This document shows positions 43,296-51,048 of a stretch of DNA of 64,000 nt, piece by piece. A program made the position numbers and the translations under genes. The first letter of the stretch is position 1. Each line of letters begins with the position of its first letter. The notes below the pieces were generated by a model. It did not search any database, had not been told where the DNA came from, and saw nothing but the letters and a program-made list of their open reading frames with translations. The DNA is from Aquisalimonas lutea (GTDB lineage: Bacteria > Pseudomonadota > Gammaproteobacteria > Nitrococcales > Aquisalimonadaceae), in assembly GCF_030409225.1 (NCBI RefSeq), contig NZ_JAUFPK010000001.1, forward strand, positions 864,191 to 928,190, given 5' to 3'.

Positions 43296-43532
43296 ATGTC
43301 CAAAGTATGTCAGGTAACGGGCAAGCGCCCGGCTACCGGGAACAACGTATCCCACGCGAACAATACGACGCGTCGGCGGTTCATGCCGAATCTCCACTAC
43401 CACCGTTTCTGGGTGGAGAGCGAGCAGCGCTGGGTCCGGCTGCGGGTGTCCAGCCAGGGCCTGCGGACCATCGACAAGAAGGGCATCGACACGGTGCTCG
43501 CCGAGCTGCGCTCCCGCGGCGAGAAGGTCTGA
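43296..43532 (+). CDS. rpmB: 50S ribosomal protein L28
   Basis: This 78-residue ribosomal protein has the family sequence [20 protein letters not shown], the basic [18 protein letters not shown], and [17 protein letters not shown]. The start at 43296 follows AGGAGG with 8-base spacing; an upstream CTG/ATG extension is not needed. It is in the usual pair with rpmG, 10 bp apart. Confidence 0.98.
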   Translation: MSKVCQVTGKRPATGNNVSHANNTTRRRFMPNLHYHRFWVESEQRWVRLRVSSQGLRTIDKKGIDTVLAELRSRGEKV

Positions 43533-43542
43533 GGAGGACGGT

Positions 43543-43698
43543 ATGCGCGACAAGATCCGGATGGTATCCACAGCGGGAACCGGTCACTTCTATACGACCG
43601 ACAAGAACAAGCGCAACACCCCCGGCAAGCTCGAGATGAAGAAGTTTGATCCAGTGGTGCGCAAGCACGTGACCTACCGCGAAGCCAAGATCAAGTAA
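43543..43698 (+). CDS. rpmG: 50S ribosomal protein L33
   Basis: This 51-residue ribosomal protein begins [20 protein letters not shown], matching L33 closely, and ends [18 protein letters not shown]. It has no cysteine, so it is the zinc-independent form. A GAGGAGG ribosome site lies just upstream. An intrinsic terminator follows. Confidence 0.98.
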   Translation: MRDKIRMVSTAGTGHFYTTDKNKRNTPGKLEMKKFDPVVRKHVTYREAKIK

Positions 43699-44053
43699 AT
43701 CCGGCGCCCGGCGCCTCCTGCCGCGGGCCTGCGCCGAATGCGCGGGCCCGTTTTCGTAGTGCCCTTCCCTCCGGCCCGCCGCCGCGGGCCACCGACGCGC
43801 CAGCGAACGATACCGGTCGAGCGGGAACTGATGGTACCGTTGCATTCCGTGGGCGGGTGACGCGGGCGGCGCCCTGTTGTCGCCCTGCCGGCTCCGGGCG
43901 CACATTGGTCTGGCGGAAGGGACGCGGGGACGCCATGGCGATAGCATCAGCGCGGCCGGCGCGCATGGCGGCCGGAATGCAGTGCCAGCCCTGCTGCCGG
44001 CGGCGCTCGGCGGCCGGTGAAGCGGCCGGCCGCGCGCTCATGGGGCGGCATCC
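43699..44053. other. 355-bp gene-free gap
   Basis: After the rpmG terminator at 43724-43754 I find no supported gene, repeat or RNA. The sequence is GC-rich and ends at the start of the EAL-HDOD gene, whose promoter is presumably here but was not recognised. Confidence 0.6.
43724..43754 (+). terminator. rho-independent terminator of rpmB-rpmG
   Basis: CGGGCCTGCGC pairs with GCGCGGGCCCG (one G-U-type pair) around a 5-base loop and is followed by TTTT. Confidence 0.8.
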
Positions 44054-45271
44054 ATGAGCGAGGTGTTCGTCGCCCGCCAGCCCGTGTTCAACCGGGACCT
44101 CCGCCTGTTCGGCTATGAGCTGCTGTTCCGCGCGACGGCGGAAGCCGAATCCGCCGACGTCAGCGATGACGAAGCCGCCACCCGCGACGTGCTGAGCAAC
44201 GCGCTCACCGTCATCGGGCTGGAGCGCCTGGTCGGGCGGTACCCGGCAATGGTTAACATGGGGGCGGAGTCGCTAGTGCGCGAGGCGCAGCAGCGCACGC
44301 TGCCCGCCGCCAGAATCGTCCTCGAGGTGCTGGAGACCGTGCCGGCGTCGCAGGATGTGATGCGGGCGCTCCGGGATCTGCGCCGGGCCGGCTTCCGGAT
44401 CTGCCTGGACGACTTCGAGCCGGAGCCGGAGGCACTCCCCCTGCTGGAGTATGCCGACATCGTGAAACTGGAGGTGGAGGGGCGCAGTGCCCGCTCCCTC
44501 GCCCGTACCCTGGAGCAGATCAAGCGCCCGGGCATCCGCTTTCTCGCGGAGAAGATCGCGAGCCAGGACCAGTTCCGCGATTGCCTGGATCTGGGTTTCC
44601 ATTATTTCCAGGGGTATTTCCTCAGCCGGCCCCGGACCGTTCGCGGCGCCGCGGTGCCGGCGAGCCGGCTGCCCACGGTCCGCCTGCTGGCTGCCATTCA
44701 GCAGCCTGAGCTGGAAGTGGCCGAGCTGGAGCGGATCATCGGCACCGACGTCGGCCTCAGCTACCGTCTGCTCCGGTACATGAACTCCGCCTACTACCAG
44801 CTCCAGAAGCCGCTGGATTCCATCCGGCAGGCCATTCTCTACCTGGGGCTCAACGAGCTCCGCCGCTGGGCGTCGCTCATGGCCATTGCGGCGGTGGATG
44901 ACAAGCCGGCGGAGCTCATCGGGGTGCTCACCGTGCGGGCGCGCATGTGCGAGCTTGTGGGGCGCGAGATCCATGGCGGCAATGGCGATACGTACTTTAC
45001 CGTGGGGTTGTTCTCCGGCCTGGATGCGGTTCTCGACATGCCCCTGCGGGAGGTGGTCGCGGAACTGCCGCTGAGCCGCGAGGTCCACCGTGCGTTGCTG
45101 GAGCGTACCGGCGCGGCCGGAGAGGTGCTCGACTGCGTCCTGCATTACGAGGCCGGCGACTGGGAATGGCTGGAGCTGCGGGAGGACATTCCCGGCGCCA
45201 CGCTGATTCAGTGTTACCTGGACGCCATTGAATGGTCGCGCACGGTACTGGAACAGTATCCCCAGCCATGA
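44054..45271 (+). CDS. EAL-HDOD signalling protein (YuxH type), likely non-catalytic
   Basis: This 405-residue protein has an N-terminal EAL-like domain (about 1-200) and a C-terminal HDOD domain (about 205-400). In the EAL part the signature reads YELLFR at 21-26, and the segment that is DDFGTG in active phosphodiesterases reads DDFEPEPE. Catalytic metal ligands therefore look incomplete. Such proteins bind cyclic-di-GMP or act as adaptors. The HDOD part (LEVAELERIIGTDVGLSYRL, RQAILYLGLNELRRW) lacks the His-Asp pair of HD hydrolases, as is usual. It lies 28 bp upstream of the ABC-transporter genes on the same strand, which may tie them to c-di-GMP or surface behaviour. Confidence 0.9.
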   Translation: MSEVFVARQPVFNRDLRLFGYELLFRATAEAESADVSDDEAATRDVLSNALTVIGLERLVGRYPAMVNMGAESLVREAQQRTLPAARIVLEVLETVPASQDVMRALRDLRRAGFRICLDDFEPEPEALPLLEYADIVKLEVEGRSARSLARTLEQIKRPGIRFLAEKIASQDQFRDCLDLGFHYFQGYFLSRPRTVRGAAVPASRLPTVRLLAAIQQPELEVAELERIIGTDVGLSYRLLRYMNSAYYQLQKPLDSIRQAILYLGLNELRRWASLMAIAAVDDKPAELIGVLTVRARMCELVGREIHGGNGDTYFTVGLFSGLDAVLDMPLREVVAELPLSREVHRALLERTGAAGEVLDCVLHYEAGDWEWLELREDIPGATLIQCYLDAIEWSRTVLEQYPQP

Positions 45272-45299
45272 ACCGAGCGGATGGTTCAGCGGAATGCGC

Positions 45300-46232
45300 A
45301 TGACAGCGGAAGTGCTACTGGAAACGACGGGCCTGGCGCGTGCGTTCGGCCCACATGCAGCGGTACGCGGCATCGATCTGCGCGTCGGCCGCGGTGAGTG
45401 CCTTGCCCTGCTGGGCCTGAACGGGGCCGGCAAGACCACGACGCTGGAGATGCTCTGCGGCGTGCTGGCACCCGGGGCCGGCACGATCCGCGTGGCCGGC
45501 CACGATCTGCTGGCGGAACCGCGGGCCGCCCGGCAGTGCCTCGGGTACCTGCCGGAGACCCCGCCGCTGCAGCCGGATGCCCGGGTGATCGACTATCTGC
45601 ACTGGGCCGCCGTGGTGCGGCGGATCCCGCGGTCGCGGCGCCGCCACCTGGTCGAGCGGACCCTGGAGCGCTGCTGCCTGGGCGGCGTGCGCCGGCGCGT
45701 GATACGCAATCTCTCCCGCGGCTACCAGCAACGCCTGGGCATCGCCCAGGCGATCGTGCACCAGCCGCCCCTGGTCGTCCTCGATGAGCCCACGGTCGGG
45801 CTCGATCCCCGCCAGGTGCAGGGCGTTCGTGCCCTGATCGGGGATCTGCGCCGTGACCACGGGGTCATCCTGTCCACCCACGTGCTGGCGGACGTGGAGG
45901 CGGCCTGCGACCGCGTGGCCATCCTCCATGACGGCCGGATCATCCATGAGCAGGCGGTGGCACCAGCCGCGGACGGCGATCGTCGCTACCGCCTGCGCTT
46001 TGACCGGCCGCCGCGTCCGGACGCGGTGCAGGCGCTCGACGGGGTGCTGGCCGCCGAGGCGGAAGGCGAGCAATCCCTGCGCGTCGTGGTCCGGGACGAG
46101 GCCGCACTGGACGGCATTGTCGCGCAGGCGGCCCACGGCGGCTGGCGACTGCGGGAGCTCGCGCGCGAGGTGCGCACGCTGGAGCAGGTGTTCCTGGCCT
46201 GCACCGCGCCGCGGCCGGAGGAGGCCGCATGA
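45300..46232 (+). CDS. ABC transporter ATP-binding protein (GldA-like)
   Basis: This 310-residue ATPase has Walker A GLNGAGKTT (39-47), the signature LSRGYQQR (138-145), Walker B LVVLDEPT (158-165) and the H-loop STHVLADVE. It is of the DrrA/GldA/NodI class whose permeases move lipids, polysaccharides or drugs, or serve gliding. The start is taken at ATG 45300 behind CGGA; another ATG is 2 codons upstream. It overlaps the permease gene by 4 bp (ATGA) and begins the four-gene transporter unit. Confidence 0.93.
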   Translation: MTAEVLLETTGLARAFGPHAAVRGIDLRVGRGECLALLGLNGAGKTTTLEMLCGVLAPGAGTIRVAGHDLLAEPRAARQCLGYLPETPPLQPDARVIDYLHWAAVVRRIPRSRRRHLVERTLERCCLGGVRRRVIRNLSRGYQQRLGIAQAIVHQPPLVVLDEPTVGLDPRQVQGVRALIGDLRRDHGVILSTHVLADVEAACDRVAILHDGRIIHEQAVAPAADGDRRYRLRFDRPPRPDAVQALDGVLAAEAEGEQSLRVVVRDEAALDGIVAQAAHGGWRLRELAREVRTLEQVFLACTAPRPEEAA

Positions 46233-46993
46233 TCGCGCTGCGCCTGGCCGGCCGCGAGCTGCGCACGCTGTTCGCCGCCCCGCTGCCCTGGCTGCTGCTG
46301 GCCCTCGGCCAGGTCGTCGGCGCCTGGTGGTTCCTGACGCTGGTGGAGCGTTTCCGCGGCCAGTACCAGGCGGTGCTGCAGCAGACCAACAGCCCCCTCG
46401 GGGTTACCGACCTGGTGGTGGCGCCGTTCTTCGGCAGCTACGTGCTCCTGGGCGTGCTGCTGCTGGCGGCGGCATTGCTGGCCATGCGGCTGCTGGCCGA
46501 GGAGCGCCGCAGCGGCAGCCTGCGGCTGCTGTTCGCGGCGCCGCTGGCGGTCACCGAGATCGTCCTGGGCAAGTACCTGGCGGCGCTGGCCTACCTGCTC
46601 GTGTTCCTGGCGGGCTGGCTGTTCATGCCGCTGGGCCTGCTTGCCGGCACGGAGCTGGACCTGGGGCGCCTGGCCGCGGCGGCGCTGGCGCTGGGGCTGG
46701 TGGCGGCCGCCATGGCCAGCGTGGCCCTGTTCGCCTCCAGCCTGGTCGCACAGCCCGCCGTCGCCGTGGTGCTCACCGCCGGCGTCCTGCTCGCCCTGCT
46801 CGGCCTGGACACTGCCCTCGGTAGCGGCGACCCGGTGATCGCCTACCTGGCGGTGCTGCCGCACTACGAGGGCCTGGTCCAGGGCCGGGTGGTGTCCACC
46901 GACGCACTGTACTTCCTGCTGCTGACCGCGGGCTTTCTCGGCTTCACCATCCGGCGCCTGGACGGCCTGCGCTGGCACGGGACCGGGGTCTGA
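46229..46993 (+). CDS. ABC transporter permease (GldF-like)
   Basis: This 254-residue membrane protein has about six hydrophobic segments. It carries the family stretch RLLAEERRSGSLRLLFAAPL, which links the ATPase to the membrane part, followed by TEIVLGKYLAALAYLLVFL. It belongs to the ABC-2 type permeases (GldF group). Translation is coupled to the ATPase, and it is followed 12 bp later by the GldG-like gene. The transported substrate is unknown. Confidence 0.9.
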   Translation: MIALRLAGRELRTLFAAPLPWLLLALGQVVGAWWFLTLVERFRGQYQAVLQQTNSPLGVTDLVVAPFFGSYVLLGVLLLAAALLAMRLLAEERRSGSLRLLFAAPLAVTEIVLGKYLAALAYLLVFLAGWLFMPLGLLAGTELDLGRLAAAALALGLVAAAMASVALFASSLVAQPAVAVVLTAGVLLALLGLDTALGSGDPVIAYLAVLPHYEGLVQGRVVSTDALYFLLLTAGFLGFTIRRLDGLRWHGTGV

Positions 46994-47005
46994 GGGCATG
47001 GTGAC

Positions 47006-48349
47006 ATGAACCGGCGCACGCGATTGGGACTGCATCTCAACAGCATCATGGCCGGCGTCGCCCTGCTGGTGGTCCTGGCCCTGCTGGCGTGGCTGAGCGC
47101 CCGGTATCCCGTCGCCGCCGAATGGTCCACCACCGGGCGGGGCGAGCTTGCCGAGGCCAGCATTACGGCAGTGAATCGCCTCCAGGGCGGCGTCGAGGTG
47201 GTCGCCTTCGTGCGTCCGGATGATGTCCTGGCACGCCACGCCCGGCGTCTGGTGGCGCGCTACCAGCGGCACCACCCGCAGATGCGGCTGCGCCTGGTGG
47301 ATCCGGGGGTGCGGCCGGAGCTGGCGCGGGAGTTCGGCGTCCAGAGCGAAGGGGCCCTGGTGGTTTCGTACCAGGGCCGCCACGAGCAGGCCCGGGTGCC
47401 CACGGAGCCCCGGCTGACGGCGGCCCTGGGCCGTCTCCTGGCGGGCGGCGAGCGCACCGTGGTCTATCCCGTGGCGCACGGTGAGCGGGATCTCGCCGGG
47501 GAGGCCAACCGGGATCTCGGACGTTTCGGCGACTCGCTCGAGGAGCAGGGCTATAGCCTGCGCGCCGTGGACGCGCTGGCGAGCGGCGTTCCCGGGAGCG
47601 CGTCGCTGCTGGTTGTCGCCGGGCCTCGGGCGAACTGGTCGGAGGCCGCGCGCACCTCGGTCAGGGACTGGCTGGAGCGCGGCGGCGATCTGCTGTGGCT
47701 GGTCGATGACGAGGACCGGCAGCGGCTGGATTTCCTGGCCCAGACCCTGGGCGTGCGCATTCTCCCGGGGCGCGTCGTGGAACCCCGGGCGGAGGAGCTG
47801 CTGGGCGTGGACAACCCCCGTCTCCTGGCGCTGGGGGACTACCCGGCCCATCCGGCGCTGCAGGGTGTACAGGGCGTCTCCCTGTTTCCGGGTGTGCGGG
47901 CACTGGAGACCACGGGTTCCGGAGTTGACTGGGAGTCCCGGGTGCTGCTGCGCAGCGACGAGCGCCACTGGCAGGAGCGCCAGAACCCCGATGACCCGGT
48001 GTTCGATGCCGATGCCGGCGAGCGGCGCGGGCCCCTGGACCTGGGCCTGAGCCTGAGCCGCCCCCGCGCGGACGGCGGCGAGCAGCGCGTCGTGGTGCTC
48101 GGCGACGCGGACTTCCTCGCCAACGCCTATCTCGGCAACGGCGCCAACGACAAGCTCGGCCGGGCGCTGGTCGACTGGCTTACGTCCGGAGGCGAGATCG
48201 CCGAGGTGCCGGGGCCGGCGGTGCCGGATCAGACCCTGGCCCTGGGGCGCGGGCAGATGATCGCCCTGGGGGCGATCTGGCTGGTGCTGCTGCCGGGAAT
48301 CTGGCTGGCCGGGGCCTGCTGGGCCTGGTGGCGGCGGCTGCGGGGCTGA
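47006..48349 (+). CDS. GldG-like ABC-associated periplasmic protein (ABC_transp_aux)
   Basis: This 447-residue protein has a membrane segment near residues 14-33 and another at the C-terminus (about 414-440, WLVLLPGIWLAGACW). A large periplasmic domain lies between them. The periplasmic part contains a first domain rich in Arg and Gln and a second with VVAGPRANWSEAARTSVRDWL and VVLGDADFLANAYLGNGAND, the pattern of the DUF4350/GldG type. It accompanies GldA/GldF-like transporters and has no known enzymatic role. It sits between the permease and the DUF4340 gene. Confidence 0.88.
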   Translation: MNRRTRLGLHLNSIMAGVALLVVLALLAWLSARYPVAAEWSTTGRGELAEASITAVNRLQGGVEVVAFVRPDDVLARHARRLVARYQRHHPQMRLRLVDPGVRPELAREFGVQSEGALVVSYQGRHEQARVPTEPRLTAALGRLLAGGERTVVYPVAHGERDLAGEANRDLGRFGDSLEEQGYSLRAVDALASGVPGSASLLVVAGPRANWSEAARTSVRDWLERGGDLLWLVDDEDRQRLDFLAQTLGVRILPGRVVEPRAEELLGVDNPRLLALGDYPAHPALQGVQGVSLFPGVRALETTGSGVDWESRVLLRSDERHWQERQNPDDPVFDADAGERRGPLDLGLSLSRPRADGGEQRVVVLGDADFLANAYLGNGANDKLGRALVDWLTSGGEIAEVPGPAVPDQTLALGRGQMIALGAIWLVLLPGIWLAGACWAWWRRLRG

Positions 48350-48353
48350 GCCG

Positions 48354-49190
48354 ATGCGGCGGCGGTTGCTGATCAATCTGGTCATGGTCCTGATTGCCGC
48401 GGCGCTGGCTGCATTCGCCTGGCTGGATGCGCGTCGCGACGGCGGCCCGTCCCGCCTGACCGCGCTCGACGCCGACGCCGTGGACGTGATCCGCCTGCAG
48501 CGGCACGACCGCGACGACGTGCGCATGGAACGCCGCCCCCAGGGCTGGTGGCTCACAGAGCCCGTGGAAGCCCGGGCCAGCGATTTCCACGTCCGGCAGG
48601 TGCTCGCCCTGGCGGATCTCCGCAGCCGCGCGCAGTATACGACCCGCGAGGTGGACCCGGACGAGGCGGGGCTGACCCCGCCGCGGGCGCACGTCACCCT
48701 GGACGGTACCGGCATCCGCCTGGGCGCGCAGGATCCGGTGGACGACGGCCTGCGGTATGCGATGGTGGGTGAGCGGGTGCACCTCGTCCGCAACCGCGTC
48801 ATGCCGCTGGTCAGCGGCCCGTGGTGGAACTTTCTCGATCGCCACGTGCTGGGTGAAGGCCGCGAGGCCGCCGCCCTGGTCACGGAGGCGCTGGAAGTGC
48901 GCCGCGAGGAGGCAGGGTGGCGGGTAGTGCGCGGCGATCTTGATCCCGCCGCGGCCGGGGCGCTGATGGCGGCCTGGCAGGAGCTGGAAGCCCTGGTGGT
49001 CCGCCCCCTCGAGACGGCCCCCGATGGCGGCCAGGGCGCGCGCGTGATCTTCGCCGACGGCGGCGAGAGGCGTTTCATCGCCGGGCAGGCGGACGGCGAG
49101 GTGCGACTCGTCGACGTCGAAGCGCAGCGCGCCTATGTGCTCAACGAGGACGTCCGGCGCTACCTGCTGACCGGAAGGGAGACGGACTAG
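48354..49190 (+). CDS. DUF4340-domain protein, last gene of the Gld-like unit
   Basis: This 278-residue protein has an N-terminal membrane anchor (about 3-22, LLINLVMVLIAAALAAFAWL) and an outward domain of the DUF4340 type. It contains IRLQRHDRDDVRMERRPQGW, LTPPRAHVTLDGTGIRLGAQ and YAMVGERVHLVRNRV. Function is unknown in the family. It is consistently found beside GldG-like proteins. It begins 4 bp after the GldG-like stop, so the four genes 45300-49190 are one operon. Confidence 0.85.
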   Translation: MRRRLLINLVMVLIAAALAAFAWLDARRDGGPSRLTALDADAVDVIRLQRHDRDDVRMERRPQGWWLTEPVEARASDFHVRQVLALADLRSRAQYTTREVDPDEAGLTPPRAHVTLDGTGIRLGAQDPVDDGLRYAMVGERVHLVRNRVMPLVSGPWWNFLDRHVLGEGREAAALVTEALEVRREEAGWRVVRGDLDPAAAGALMAAWQELEALVVRPLETAPDGGQGARVIFADGGERRFIAGQADGEVRLVDVEAQRAYVLNEDVRRYLLTGRETD

Positions 49191-49252
49191 GAGTCGCGCC
49201 CTGGCGCCGCACGGGCGCTCGAAACGCAACGAACCTGGGGGACAGGACACGC

Positions 49253-50068
49253 ATGCCGGAGCTTCCGGAAGTCGAGACCACCCGCCGCGGGATCGCCCCG
49301 CTGATCGCCGGGGCCGAGGTGGTCGACGCCGTCGTCCGCGACCATCGGCTGCGCTGGCCCGTTCCCGGCGATCTCGCGGCACAGGTCCGGGGACGCAGCG
49401 TGCGCGGCGTCGACCGTCGGGCCAAGTACCTGCTCGTGCGGCTGGATGACCGCACCCTGATCATCCACCTGGGCATGTCCGGCAGCCTGCAGCTGGTGCC
49501 CGCCGGCCGCGAAAGCGGGCGCCACGATCACGTCGATGTCGTGTTCTCCGGCGGGCGGGTGCTGCGCTACACCGATCCGCGGCGCTTCGGCAGCTTCCAC
49601 GTGACCGCGGGTGACGCCGCCGATCATCCCCTTCTCGCCCGGCTCGGCCCGGAACCCCTGGAGCCGGCGTTCACGGGCGACTGGCTCCACCGCCGGTCGC
49701 GCGGGCGCAGGCAGGCCGTCAAGGCGTTCATCATGGACGCGGCGACGGTGGTGGGCGTCGGCAACATCTATGCCGCGGAGGCCCTGTTCCGCGCCGGGAT
49801 CCACCCGGCCCGCGCCGCCGGGCGCATCGGTTCTGCACGCTACCGGCGGCTGGCCGAGGCCGTCCGGCAGGTGCTCAGCGACGCCATCACCGCCGGTGGC
49901 ACGACCTTGCGGGATTTTGTCGACGGCGACGGACGCCCGGGGTACTTCCGGCAGTCCCTGTACGTCTATGGCCGTGCCGGAGCGCCCTGCCCGGCCTGCG
50001 GACGCCCTTTGCGGCTGATCCGGGTAGGCCAGCGGAGCACCTGCTACTGCAGCCGCTGCCAGCGGTAG
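49253..50068 (+). CDS. mutM: formamidopyrimidine-DNA glycosylase
   Basis: MutM removes 8-oxoguanine and formamidopyrimidines from DNA and nicks the strand. The 271-residue protein begins MPELPEVETTRRGI, with the catalytic Pro2-Glu3 N-terminus after Met removal. Lys58 (in RRAKYLL) and VVGVGNIYAAEALFRAGI of the helix-two-turns-helix are present. It ends in a zinc finger: CPACGRPLRLI and STCYCSRCQR. It starts 62 bp after the DUF4340 gene, so it may be transcribed with that unit. Confidence 0.97.
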   Translation: MPELPEVETTRRGIAPLIAGAEVVDAVVRDHRLRWPVPGDLAAQVRGRSVRGVDRRAKYLLVRLDDRTLIIHLGMSGSLQLVPAGRESGRHDHVDVVFSGGRVLRYTDPRRFGSFHVTAGDAADHPLLARLGPEPLEPAFTGDWLHRRSRGRRQAVKAFIMDAATVVGVGNIYAAEALFRAGIHPARAAGRIGSARYRRLAEAVRQVLSDAITAGGTTLRDFVDGDGRPGYFRQSLYVYGRAGAPCPACGRPLRLIRVGQRSTCYCSRCQR

Positions 50069-50259
50069 CCGGCGCCCGGCGCGCTTGCGGCAGGCCCACG
50101 GGGTGCTGCGGGCCGGATCATTCCAGGATTTCGAAGGGCCCTGTGATCCATGCCACAGTACCCGTGCGCGCAACCGGCGTAGCCTGGGGGATCGGACGGG
50201 TCCCGCGGCAGCGCCCTGCGCCCGGGACGACAGGATCATGGTCGAGGAGTCGGGGTGTC

Positions 50260-50934
50260 ATGGCACTATTCGGCAGTGGCGGCAAGCAGAAGAAGCGGCG
50301 TGCCGGCGGAACCACCATCATCGCCGCGGGAACGACGTTCACGGGCGAGCTCTATCCGGAAGGGAATCTGCACATCGATGGCCGCCTCGAGGGGCAGATC
50401 GACTCCTCGAGCGATGTCTCCGTGGGCGCGGACGGCAGCTTCGAGGGCGAAATCCGTGCGCACCGGATGGTGGTGAGCGGGTTCGTCCGCGGCCGCGTCG
50501 AGTGCGACAGCCTGGAGATCGTGGACAACGGCCGCGTCCTCGGTGAGGTCGCCAGCCGGCGCTTCGTCATCGAGCCGGGCGGGCAGTTCGTGGGCGAGAG
50601 CCGTTCCACCGACGAGGAGTCGGTGGCCCAGCTGAGCCACTGGCGCGAGGGCGCCGCCGGCAGCAGGCCCGCGGCGCGCGGCGGTGCCGAGCCCGCAGCG
50701 GCGGAGCCGGCGGCGGCCGTCGACACGGTGCCCGAGCCGGATCCGGTGCCGGACGTCGAGCCGGATCTGGACGGCGACGAGGAGCCGCTGTTCGCTTCCC
50801 TGGATGACGCGGCCGGGGATGATGCGGCGGTGGAGCCGCATCAGGACGATCACGAGCCCACGATCCCGGTGGAGCGCGACGAGCCCGATACCGGGCGGGG
50901 CTGGGCCGCGCAGAACGACCGAAGGTGGCGATAA
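50260..50934 (+). CDS. bactofilin
   Basis: This 224-residue protein contains a bactofilin domain (about 18-125), the beta-helical repeat that polymerises without nucleotide. Its pattern is TTIIAAGTTFTGELYPEGN, LHIDGRLEGQIDSSSDVSVG, FEGEIRAHRMVVSGFVRGRV and VLGEVASRRFVIEPGG. A basic N-terminus (GSGGKQKKRRAGG) could bind membrane or DNA. The last 90 residues are Pro/Glu/Asp-rich (VPEPDPVPDVEPDLDGDEEP) and disordered. The start at 50260 follows a weak GGAG; an open frame extends 39 codons upstream without similarity. It precedes an actin-like gene by 114 bp. Confidence 0.88.
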   Translation: MALFGSGGKQKKRRAGGTTIIAAGTTFTGELYPEGNLHIDGRLEGQIDSSSDVSVGADGSFEGEIRAHRMVVSGFVRGRVECDSLEIVDNGRVLGEVASRRFVIEPGGQFVGESRSTDEESVAQLSHWREGAAGSRPAARGGAEPAAAEPAAAVDTVPEPDPVPDVEPDLDGDEEPLFASLDDAAGDDAAVEPHQDDHEPTIPVERDEPDTGRGWAAQNDRRWR

Positions 50935-50962
50935 GGGTCTGAGACGGTTACGATCAGGGGCA

Positions 50963-50976
50963 CGACCGATCGGTCG
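50963..50976. promoter_or_regulatory. 14-bp perfect palindrome between the bactofilin and actin-like genes
   Basis: CGACCGATCGGTCG is self-complementary and lies 73 bp upstream of the actin-like start, in the 114-bp gap. It could be a repressor operator or a binding site for a DNA-linked adaptor of the filament. It resembles the half site in the efflux-operon palindrome at 4997-5012. Confidence 0.4.
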
Positions 50977-51048
50977 CGCGGGGCTGGCAGCCTGCGGTCG
51001 GGATCGAGGGCGCGTCAAACGGAAGCAGAGAAGTCAGGGGGTAGCGCT

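Noticed and set aside
45986-49078. About 1030-codon open frame opposite the Gld-like unit
   Set aside because: Antisense composition artefact crossing three well-supported genes.
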